This document shows positions 56,692-64,000 of a stretch of 64,000 bases of DNA, piece by piece. Source of the stretch: Terrisporobacter glycolicus ATCC 14880 = DSM 1288 (lineage in GTDB: Bacteria; Bacillota; Clostridia; Peptostreptococcales; Peptostreptococcaceae); the NCBI RefSeq assembly GCF_036812735.1, contig NZ_CP117523.1:3534001-3598000 (forward strand), written 5' to 3'. The position numbers and the translations under genes were made by a program. Position 1 is the first letter of the stretch. Each line of letters begins with the position of its first letter. The notes beneath the pieces are model-generated. The model had not been told where the DNA came from. It was given only the letters and a program-made list of their open reading frames with translations, and searched no databases.

Positions 56692-59119
56692 CACACCCTT
56701 TAAACCAAATATCTTCTATATATTCATTTATGGTTCTATCACTAGAAAAAATCCCAGAATTAGCAATATTTATAAGGGATATTTTATTCCACTTCATTTT
56801 ATCTTTATAAAGATTACTTATTCTTTGTTGCGATTCAGCATATTCATCAAGATCTCTGAGAACAAAATATTCATCATTGTAAGTTATTAATGCATCATAA
56901 ATTTCCCTACCTTCTTTTCCTAGGCCAGGTATAAACCCATCAACTAAATCATCTACAACTCTTCTTAGTAACTTGTTAGAGTGATATAAATCTTTTGATG
57001 AATATCCACCATATTTGTTATAATCTAATACTTGCTTAGCACTAAGTCCAAATAAAAACATATTTTCTTTTCCTACTTGTTGATATATTTCCACATTAGC
57101 TCCGTCTAATGTTGCCAGTGTTAATGCTCCATTTATCATAAACTTCATATTACTAGTTCCTGATGCTTCCTTTGTAGTCGTTGAAATTTGTTCACTTACA
57201 TTTGCTGCTGGTATAATTTTTTCTGCTAATGATACCCCGTAGTTTTCTATAAATACAACTTTAATTTTGTCTTTTACTCTAGGGTCATTGTTTACTAAAT
57301 TAGAGACACAATTTATTAGTTTTATTATACATTTTGCCAAATAGTATCCTGGTGCTGCCTTAGCTCCAAATATAAAAGTTCGCGGTTGAATATCTAATTC
57401 AATATCCACATTATCCAATATTTCATGATACAAACAAAGTACATGTAAAATATTCATAAGTTGTCTTTTATAAGCATGAAGCCTTTTTACTTGTACATCA
57501 AATATGGAATTAGGATCTATCGTTATGTTATTATTTTCTTTTATATAATTAGCAAGCTTTAACTTATTATTAAATTTTATCTCTTCTAATCTATTCAATA
57601 CGTTTTCATTATCCACAAATTTTTCTAATTCCTTCAAATGAGATGTATCTTTTATCCACTTATTCCCAATTAATTCTGTTATTAAGTTCGCCAGTTCAGG
57701 ATTAGAACTTATAAGCCATCTTCTATGAGAAATGCCGTTTGTTTTATTATTAAATTTATATGGTTCTTCTTCATAAAAATCATTTAAAACTTCTTCTTTT
57801 AGCAGTCTAGTATGAAGCCCCGCCACACCATTTATACTATAACTTGATACTATACATAAATTAGCCATTCTAATTTCACCATCATACATAATAGCCATTC
57901 TTTTAACTTTATCCTCACTATGACCTTTTTTTCTTAAATCATTAACATATCTTCTATTAATTTCTTCAATTATCATATATATTCTTGGTAGAAGTTTTTT
58001 TATAATATCTTCTGACCATCTCTCCATCGCCTCACACAATATTGTGTGATTTGTATATGACATTACTTTATTAGTTATGTCCCATGATTCATCCCAGGAT
58101 AATCCTTCTTCATCTAATAATATTCTCATCATTTCTGGTATACACAAAGCTGGATGAGTATCATTTATATGAATAGCAATTTTATTAGGCAAATCTTGTG
58201 GTGTAATTTTATATCTTCTACATTTTCTAAATATATCTTGAATTCCTGCACTGACAAAGAAATACTCTTGCTTTAGTCTTAATAGTTGACCTGCATAGTT
58301 TGAATCATTTGGATATAAAGTTTGAGAAATTTCTTCTGCATAATATTTGTATTTTAGTGCGTCTTCATAACTAGCAGCTTGATTTTTAGCATATAAAGAT
58401 ATTTTTCCAAAATCTCTTGTTGGTATTTCACCTTTCCATATTCTAAGTGTGTTTATACATTCATTTCCATAACCAATTATAGGAATATCATAAGGCATTG
58501 CCATTACTGGAATATAATCTTTATGCGTAACTTTCAGATTTCCTTCATTATCTTCTTCCATATTAATTTTTCCTTCATATTTTATCAATAATGCTCTATT
58601 AGGTCTAACTGTTTCCCAAGAGTAAGAACTATTTATAAGCCAGTTTTCTGGAACTTCAACTTGAGAATTGTTTACAAACTTCTGCTCAAACAATCCGTAT
58701 TTATATCTTATTCCATATCCATGGCCACTGATTCCTACAGAAGCCATTGAATCAAGGAAACAAGCGGCTAATCTTCCCAACCCTCCATTTCCTAATGCTG
58801 GCTCTGGTTCTGATTCAACTATCTCATCTAAATCTATTCCCAATTCATTCAAACCTTGCCTTATAGTATCTTCAAATCCAAGATTTGATAAATTGGATTT
58901 TAATTGTCTTCCTAATAAAAATTCTATTGAAAAATAAAATACTGCCTTTTCTTGATATATTCTACTACCTTCCCAGTCTTTTGAAATCATATCTTTTATA
59001 ACGTAACACAGTACATTGAAAAGTTCTTCATTACTTGCTTCTTCAAGGGTTTGAGCGTATAAGTTGTTCATTTTTCTTCTGAAATGTTCTTTGAATCGCT
59101 TTTTATTTATTGTAATCAT
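56678..59119 (-). CDS. glgP: Glycogen/starch phosphorylase
   Basis: 813-residue PLP-dependent enzyme that releases glucose-1-phosphate from glycogen. Landmarks are EPEPALGNGGLGRLAACFLDS, HINDTHPALCIPEMMR, VKRLHAYKRQLMN and the PLP-lysine region EASGTSNMKFMINGALT. Length is standard. The ATG at 59119 follows AAAGGGG by seven bases. It lies 12 bases after glgA and overlaps the amylase start, so synthesis and breakdown genes share one transcript; balance must come from enzyme-level control. Confidence 0.95.
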   Translation of the reverse strand: MITINKKRFKEHFRRKMNNLYAQTLEEASNEELFNVLCYVIKDMISKDWEGSRIYQEKAVFYFSIEFLLGRQLKSNLSNLGFEDTIRQGLNELGIDLDEIVESEPEPALGNGGLGRLAACFLDSMASVGISGHGYGIRYKYGLFEQKFVNNSQVEVPENWLINSSYSWETVRPNRALLIKYEGKINMEEDNEGNLKVTHKDYIPVMAMPYDIPIIGYGNECINTLRIWKGEIPTRDFGKISLYAKNQAASYEDALKYKYYAEEISQTLYPNDSNYAGQLLRLKQEYFFVSAGIQDIFRKCRRYKITPQDLPNKIAIHINDTHPALCIPEMMRILLDEEGLSWDESWDITNKVMSYTNHTILCEAMERWSEDIIKKLLPRIYMIIEEINRRYVNDLRKKGHSEDKVKRMAIMYDGEIRMANLCIVSSYSINGVAGLHTRLLKEEVLNDFYEEEPYKFNNKTNGISHRRWLISSNPELANLITELIGNKWIKDTSHLKELEKFVDNENVLNRLEEIKFNNKLKLANYIKENNNITIDPNSIFDVQVKRLHAYKRQLMNILHVLCLYHEILDNVDIELDIQPRTFIFGAKAAPGYYLAKCIIKLINCVSNLVNNDPRVKDKIKVVFIENYGVSLAEKIIPAANVSEQISTTTKEASGTSNMKFMINGALTLATLDGANVEIYQQVGKENMFLFGLSAKQVLDYNKYGGYSSKDLYHSNKLLRRVVDDLVDGFIPGLGKEGREIYDALITYNDEYFVLRDLDEYAESQQRISNLYKDKMKWNKISLINIANSGIFSSDRTINEYIEDIWFKGCDENV

Positions 59120-59131
59120 CAAATCGCCCCT

Positions 59132-60571
59132 TTAGCTTATTAAGCCATTAAATATTCTCATATAGTCTTGAGCTGATTTCTTCCAACTATTATCTGTATT
59201 CATTGCATTTGTAATTAGATTATTCCAAATACTTTTATCTTGATACAATGTAATTGCTTTTTGAAGAGTAAAGAACATTTCGTGAGCATTGTAATTAGTA
59301 AAACTAAATCCGTTTCCTTCTCCTGTGTATTGATTATAAGGAGTTACAGTATCTTTAAGCCCTCCCGTTTCTCTTACTATTGGAATTGATCCATATCTCA
59401 TTGCAAGCATTTGACCTATACCACAAGGCTCATATAAAGATGGCATTAAGAAAATATCACATGCCGCATAAATTTGTTGTGCAAAAGCACTATCAAAAGT
59501 AATTCTTGCTGATAATTTATTACTAAAATTTGAATTATAATAATTAAACATAGACTGATATTGATGTTCTCCTGTTCCAAGTACAACCATTTGTAGATTT
59601 TCTCTCATAATTTCAGGCATCATATAATTGATTAAATCCAAACCTTTCTGTGAAGTTAATCTAGACACAATACCTACTAAAGGGATATTAGAATTAACTT
59701 CTAATCCTAGAATTTCTTGCAACTTTATCTTATTTTGTAGTTTTTTATTTATACAACTAACATCAAATTTTTCAAATATAGCCTTATCTGTTGCTGGATC
59801 ATTTAAGTCATAATCTATACCATTTAAAATACCTTCTAATTTATATGAATTTGATTTTAACAGTCCATCTAATCCTTCCCCGTAAAAAGGTGTCTGTATT
59901 TCTTCTACATAAGTTTTACTCACTGTCGTTACCTTATTGGCGAATACTATTCCAGCCTTCATAAAATTAACTTTTCCATAAAACTCTATATCCCCATTAT
60001 TAAAATAATCATAAGGTATATCAAAAACATTTCCTATCATATCTTTATTAAATATTCCTTGATATTGTAAATTGTGTATAGTGTAAACAGTTTTTATATT
60101 TTTGTATTTCTTTAGATGCCCATAATCTTCATTAAGTAATAAGGGAATCATTCCTGTATGCCAATCATTTAAGTTTATAACATCTGGATAAAAGTTCAAT
60201 TTTTCCATAGATGATAATACTGCATTACTAAAAAAGACAAATCTTTCCGGATCATCACCATGCCCATATATACTTGATTCGTCAGATCTCTTAAAATAAA
60301 ATTCATTGTCTATAAAGTAAAATGTAACTCCGTCCAATTCCATAGTTTCTATGCCACAATATTGATTTCGCCAGCCTACCTTTACACTAAATTCTGCAAC
60401 GGGTTTAAATTTATCTTTTAAATATGTTGGTATGGTAGAATACTTTGGCATCATTACTCTTACATCAGCACCTTCCTTTTTTAGAGCTTTAGGAAGTGCA
60501 TAAGACACATCTCCTAATCCTCCTGTTTTTACAAATGGCCAGCATTCTGCCGTCACATAAAGTATATTCAT
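59132..60571 (-). CDS. glgA: Glycogen synthase (ADP-glucose type)
   Basis: 479-residue GT5 glycosyltransferase that extends alpha-1,4-glucan from ADP-glucose. The KTGGLGDVSYALPKAL motif near residue 15 binds ADP-glucose; HNLQYQG, SRLTSQKGLDLI and the PSLYEPCGIGQMLAMRYG acidic motif near residue 390 complete the active site. AAAAGGGGGAA precedes the ATG. Part of the glg operon, 21 bases after glgD. Confidence 0.95.
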   Translation of the reverse strand: MNILYVTAECWPFVKTGGLGDVSYALPKALKKEGADVRVMMPKYSTIPTYLKDKFKPVAEFSVKVGWRNQYCGIETMELDGVTFYFIDNEFYFKRSDESSIYGHGDDPERFVFFSNAVLSSMEKLNFYPDVINLNDWHTGMIPLLLNEDYGHLKKYKNIKTVYTIHNLQYQGIFNKDMIGNVFDIPYDYFNNGDIEFYGKVNFMKAGIVFANKVTTVSKTYVEEIQTPFYGEGLDGLLKSNSYKLEGILNGIDYDLNDPATDKAIFEKFDVSCINKKLQNKIKLQEILGLEVNSNIPLVGIVSRLTSQKGLDLINYMMPEIMRENLQMVVLGTGEHQYQSMFNYYNSNFSNKLSARITFDSAFAQQIYAACDIFLMPSLYEPCGIGQMLAMRYGSIPIVRETGGLKDTVTPYNQYTGEGNGFSFTNYNAHEMFFTLQKAITLYQDKSIWNNLITNAMNTDNSWKKSAQDYMRIFNGLIS

Positions 60572-60592
60572 TCATTTTCCCCCTTTTTACTG

Positions 60593-61723
60593 CTAAAGCT
60601 TCTGATTCTTTTCTATTACCATAGGGTAGTCTTTATCTCCTTTTAGCTCTTTTCCTTTTGAGACGTTAATATTTTTATCAAATATAACATTTTCTAAAAC
60701 TACTCCTGGCTCTATTTTGCAATTTTGCATTATTACGCAGTTTCTTAGTATTGCGTCTCTTCCTACTTCAACTTTTCTAAATAATGTACAATTTTCAACA
60801 ATTCCATCAATTTTACACCCTGTAGCTACAAAAGAATTTTTCACATCAGCATTTTTCATATATATGGTTGGTGCTTGACTCTTATCCTTAGTAAATATTT
60901 TTCTTTCCGAGTTAAATAATTCTGATGATACATACTTTTTTAATATTTCTTTGCTTGCCTCAGCATAACTTTGAATTGAATTTATACACTTCAAATAATT
61001 TTCAAATTCGAATCCCCCAACTTGTATATTAGAAATCTCTCTTTTAATATAGTCTTCAAAATATGAGTGTGTTCCTAAACTTGCTATTTTATATATGCAT
61101 TTAATAAAATCCGTTCTTTTCATAATATAAGTTTCCATAGATATATTTGCACTAGGAAAAGCTCCTATGTTCCCACCTATATTTAAAACTCTATCATTAC
61201 TATCCATATTTAATGTCATACAGCCTAAAAAATCATCATCTGCATTTGTCACATGTTTATATATAACAGTAATATCATTTTTTGATTGTTTATGATATTT
61301 AAGCGCTTCTTTATAATCCATGCTACACAACATATACCCTGGTGCAATAAGTATATATTCTTCTTTACTTTTTTCTATATAATCTATATTTGCTAATATA
61401 GAGTACACATCTCCCGTTCTAAAACCATAATTATTGTTATACTTTGTATTTTCTGGGCTGAAAATATAAAGCCCACCTTTCTTTCTGCTTAAATCCCAAT
61501 CCTTACCACTTCCCAAATGATCTGTTAAGGATCTATATTTTTCTTTAGCATAAATTCCAACATTAGTAATATCTGAATTTACCATGTTAGACAAAACAAA
61601 ATCTATAATTCTATATCTCCCTGCAATTGGAGTAGATGCTAATGGTCTTGCATAATTTAATATATTTATATTTGGATTGCCTTTTTTATCAAGATTAATT
61701 AATCCCATACATTTATTTTTCAT
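60593..61723 (-). CDS. glgD: Glucose-1-phosphate adenylyltransferase regulatory subunit GlgD
   Basis: 376-residue paralogue of GlgC. The N-terminal GGGxGxRL nucleotide loop is missing (the protein reads GLINLDKKGNPNI there), while [13 protein letters not shown] and the C-terminal left-handed beta-helix repeats (FVATGCKIDGIVENC, VEVGRDAILRN) are kept. This is the non-catalytic GlgD subunit typical of firmicutes, which modulates GlgC. It lies 14 bases after glgC, with GGGGAGGA before the ATG. Confidence 0.93.
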   Translation of the reverse strand: MKNKCMGLINLDKKGNPNINILNYARPLASTPIAGRYRIIDFVLSNMVNSDITNVGIYAKEKYRSLTDHLGSGKDWDLSRKKGGLYIFSPENTKYNNNYGFRTGDVYSILANIDYIEKSKEEYILIAPGYMLCSMDYKEALKYHKQSKNDITVIYKHVTNADDDFLGCMTLNMDSNDRVLNIGGNIGAFPSANISMETYIMKRTDFIKCIYKIASLGTHSYFEDYIKREISNIQVGGFEFENYLKCINSIQSYAEASKEILKKYVSSELFNSERKIFTKDKSQAPTIYMKNADVKNSFVATGCKIDGIVENCTLFRKVEVGRDAILRNCVIMQNCKIEPGVVLENVIFDKNINVSKGKELKGDKDYPMVIEKNQKL

Positions 61724-61737
61724 AATATCCTCCCCTT

Positions 61738-62886
61738 TTAAGCTTCAACCTTTTCCTTAGCACTAACTACTTCATACTCTGATACAATACTTATTTCATT
61801 TGTATCGCTTTTTATCACTGCGTTGTCATTAATTACTGCACCTTCTGCTATCATTGCCTTTTCAATTATTACATTTTTTCCTATAGTAACATTGGGCATT
61901 ATTACAGAATTTTTAATTATACTTCCTTCTCCAACCTCAACCTTATGTGATAAAACTGTATTTTCGATTGTTCCTAATACAGAACAACCATCTGCTATTA
62001 GAGCTTCTTTTACACTGGCATTTCCACCAATATATTGTGGTGGAAGATCCATAGTATTTGTATATATCGTCCAATTTGAATTACTTAAATCTATAGCTTC
62101 TGGAGTATTAATTAAATCCATATTAGCTTCCCATAAACTTTGTATAGTACCTACATCTCTCCAATATCCTTTAAAAGGATAAGCATACATTTTTTGATTT
62201 TCTTTTAGCATAGTTGGTATTACATCTTTACCAAAATCATCAAAGCATTCTTTAGTTTTTCTAACTCGTAAGAAATATTCTTTTAACTTTTTCCAATTAA
62301 AAATATATACACCCATAGATGCTAAATTGCTTTTGGGACTTTTAGGTTTTTCATCAAATTCATATATTTTCTTATCATCATCTGCATTCATTATTCCAAA
62401 TCTGCTTGCCTCATCCCACGGAACTTCTATAACTGCTATTGTAGCTTCTGCTTTTTTTTCTTTATGAAACTCCAACATTTTGCTATAATCCATTTTGTAA
62501 ATATGATCCCCAGATAAAATTAATAAATATTCTGGGTCATAATCATCTATAAAGTTCATATTTTTATATATTGCATTAGCCGTTCCATTAAACCAATGAC
62601 CTTCTTTTTCACTCATATATGGTTGAAGTATATAAACTCCACCATTTATTCTATCTAAATCCCAATGACTTCCCATTCCAATATGAGAATTTAATATTCT
62701 TGGTCTGTATTGTGTAAGCACTCCAACTGTGTCTATCCCTGAATTAGAGCAATTACTTAAAACAAAATCTATAATTCTATATTTTCCCCCAAATGATACT
62801 GCTGGCTTAGCTATTCTTTTTGTAAAAACACCCAATCTTGATCCTTGCCCCCCAGCTAAAATCATTGCTAGCATCTCTTGTTTCAT
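61738..62886 (-). CDS. glgC: Glucose-1-phosphate adenylyltransferase catalytic subunit
   Basis: 382-residue enzyme making ADP-glucose, the committed step of glycogen synthesis. The intact loop [50 protein letters not shown] with the metal aspartate, and YWRDVGTI near residue 246 are present, with hexapeptide repeats (about 290-370). AAGGGGG lies before the ATG, 33 bases after glgB. Confidence 0.95.
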   Translation of the reverse strand: MKQEMLAMILAGGQGSRLGVFTKRIAKPAVSFGGKYRIIDFVLSNCSNSGIDTVGVLTQYRPRILNSHIGMGSHWDLDRINGGVYILQPYMSEKEGHWFNGTANAIYKNMNFIDDYDPEYLLILSGDHIYKMDYSKMLEFHKEKKAEATIAVIEVPWDEASRFGIMNADDDKKIYEFDEKPKSPKSNLASMGVYIFNWKKLKEYFLRVRKTKECFDDFGKDVIPTMLKENQKMYAYPFKGYWRDVGTIQSLWEANMDLINTPEAIDLSNSNWTIYTNTMDLPPQYIGGNASVKEALIADGCSVLGTIENTVLSHKVEVGEGSIIKNSVIMPNVTIGKNVIIEKAMIAEGAVINDNAVIKSDTNEISIVSEYEVVSAKEKVEA

Positions 62887-62919
62887 TCAAATTCCCCCTT
62901 TTCAAGATCAATTAATTTC

Positions 62920-64000
62920 TTAATCTATTTTAAGTTTTATAAAAGTAGCTCCTAATGGTGGTACTTTTATTTTTATATGATAAGGCTTATTATGCCATTT
63001 CTCATCTATCGCAAATAATTCGGCATTTTTCATAGTTTGATTCGATCCCCAGTATTTCTCATCATCACTATTTAATACTTCTTCATATGTATCTAAATAA
63101 GGAACCCCTACCTTGTAATCATAATAAACAACAGGTGTAAAATTTAAAACAGCTATAATAAAGTTTTTTTCATCCTTACTTTTTCTCATTAATGTAACTA
63201 TGCTTTTTTCTTCATTATGAGGATCAATAAAGTCAAATCCTTCATAAGAATTATCCACCTCATATAAAGATTTTTCAGCTATATAAAAATAATTTAAGTC
63301 CTTTACAAAAACTTTTGTTTTAGCATGTTGCTCTCTATCTAGCAACTGCCACTCCAAACCATAAGCATATCTCCATTCAAGTCCTTGACCAAATTCTCCG
63401 CCCATAAACAATAATTTTTTTCCTGGATGTATCATGTGATAAGAATATAATAATCTTAAACTGGCAAATCTTTGCCATTCATCCCCACACATTTTATCCA
63501 ACAATGATTTTTTACCATGAACGACTTCATCATGAGAGAGTGGTAAAATAAAGCTTTCTGAGAATGCATACATAAATGAAAAAGTTATTAAGTTATGATG
63601 ATGCTTTCTGTATATAGGATCCATCTCCATATATTTTAAAGTATCATTCATCCACCCCATATTCCATTTATGACTAAAACCTAATCCACCTAAATAAGTA
63701 GGTGAGGTAACCATTGGCCAGGATGTTGATTCTTCAGCTATAATTAGTGGATTTTTTATATTTTCATATATAACTTCATTTAATCGTCTTAAAAAATCTA
63801 TTCCTTCTATATTTTCTCTTCCTCCATATTGATTCGGTCTCCAATCACCTATGTCATAGTCCAAGTACAAAATGGAGCTAACAGCATCTACTCTAATACC
63901 ATCCACGTGAAATTCTTTAAACCAATACATTACATTTGATAATAAAAAACTATTAACCTCAGGTTTTCCTAAATCAAAATGAACTGTTCCCCAGCCTAGA
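62920..64000 (-). CDS. glgB: 1,4-alpha-glucan branching enzyme (C-terminal part, cut by window edge)
   Basis: The last 360 or so residues of GlgB; the reading frame continues off the right edge with LGWGTVHFDLGKPEV before the first internal methionine at 63930, which is not the start. GH13 motifs present are DGIRVDAVSSILYLD (nucleophile), IAEESTSWP (acid) and LPLSHDEVVHGK. The C-terminal beta domain ends PPLGATFIKLKID. It introduces alpha-1,6 branches in glycogen. It is upstream of glgC, and the operon promoter lies outside this window. Confidence 0.95.
   Translation of the reverse strand, partial: LGWGTVHFDLGKPEVNSFLLSNVMYWFKEFHVDGIRVDAVSSILYLDYDIGDWRPNQYGGRENIEGIDFLRRLNEVIYENIKNPLIIAEESTSWPMVTSPTYLGGLGFSHKWNMGWMNDTLKYMEMDPIYRKHHHNLITFSFMYAFSESFILPLSHDEVVHGKKSLLDKMCGDEWQRFASLRLLYSYHMIHPGKKLLFMGGEFGQGLEWRYAYGLEWQLLDREQHAKTKVFVKDLNYFYIAEKSLYEVDNSYEGFDFIDPHNEEKSIVTLMRKSKDEKNFIIAVLNFTPVVYYDYKVGVPYLDTYEEVLNSDDEKYWGSNQTMKNAELFAIDEKWHNKPYHIKIKVPPLGATFIKLKID

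Noticed and set aside
61823-62182. A 119-codon plus-strand ORF
   Set aside because: Antisense to the hexapeptide-repeat region of glgC; no ribosome site.

Overview
The window is low-GC, AT-rich DNA from an anaerobic, spore-forming Firmicute, most likely Clostridium sensu stricto or a close relative. The evidence is strong GGAGG-type ribosome binding sites, a CotF-like coat protein, butyrate-kinase-type energy genes, indolepyruvate:ferredoxin oxidoreductase, RNase J, a YedF/double-cubane reductase cluster and a two-subunit GlgC/GlgD glycogen system. Species cannot be fixed from the sequence alone. No phage, transposon, CRISPR array or plasmid gene was seen.

Layout. 1-3.3 kb: lipoprotein (DUF3798), M19 dipeptidase and a class-A-beta-lactamase-like hydrolase. 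3.4-6.6 kb: NimA-like flavoprotein, then an operon for a double-cubane-cluster reductase, its ATP-driven activator and YedF. 6.8-12.05 kb: a complete minus-strand rRNA operon (16S, tRNA-Ala(TGC), 23S, 5S) with two tandem promoters, processing stems and a terminator. 12.1-18.2 kb: an unassigned transporter, a split ThrE-type exporter, a cobalamin riboswitch in front of an RseC-like gene, a CDF metal exporter and DNA polymerase IV. 18.2-23.2 kb: UPF0371/DUF1846 with an unusual upstream region, a tiny Cys/Trp-rich membrane protein, an ABC ATPase whose permease is an internally deleted pseudogene, and RNase J. 23.3-32.9 kb: CotF-like protein, M20 amidohydrolase, cyclase-family hydrolase, MATE exporter, DUF4375 membrane protein, diaminopropionate ammonia-lyase with a D-aminoacyl-tRNA deacylase-like gene, YitT and peptidase T.

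33-39.8 kb holds a tandem duplication of one module: a secreted PIG-L deacetylase divergent from a response regulator/histidine kinase pair. The output halves are nearly identical and the membrane sensor halves have diverged. 39.8-43.6 kb: glutamate racemase, an APC permease and an OFA-family MFS transporter. 43.7-50.4 kb: aminotransferase, IorA, IorB, butyrate-kinase-like, MerR regulator and phosphotransbutyrylase-like genes. Together these form a plausible complete route from an (aromatic) amino acid through 2-oxo acid, acyl-CoA and acyl phosphate to acid plus ATP. The first gene has a textbook MerR-type promoter with a 19-bp spacer. 50.5-54.7 kb: Mrp Fe-S ATPase with a small membrane partner, GtrA, an orphan PAS histidine kinase and SSB. 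54.8-64 kb: a glycogen operon transcribed glgB (cut by the window edge), glgC, glgD, glgA, glgP, GH13 amylase.

The least expected signals are: a possible small RNA upstream of DUF1846 complementary in two blocks to that gene's mRNA 5' end and ribosome binding site; a B12 riboswitch on an RseC gene; the duplicated two-component/PIG-L module with conserved 11-bp-spaced repeats; and a DTD2-like deacylase beside diaminopropionate ammonia-lyase.
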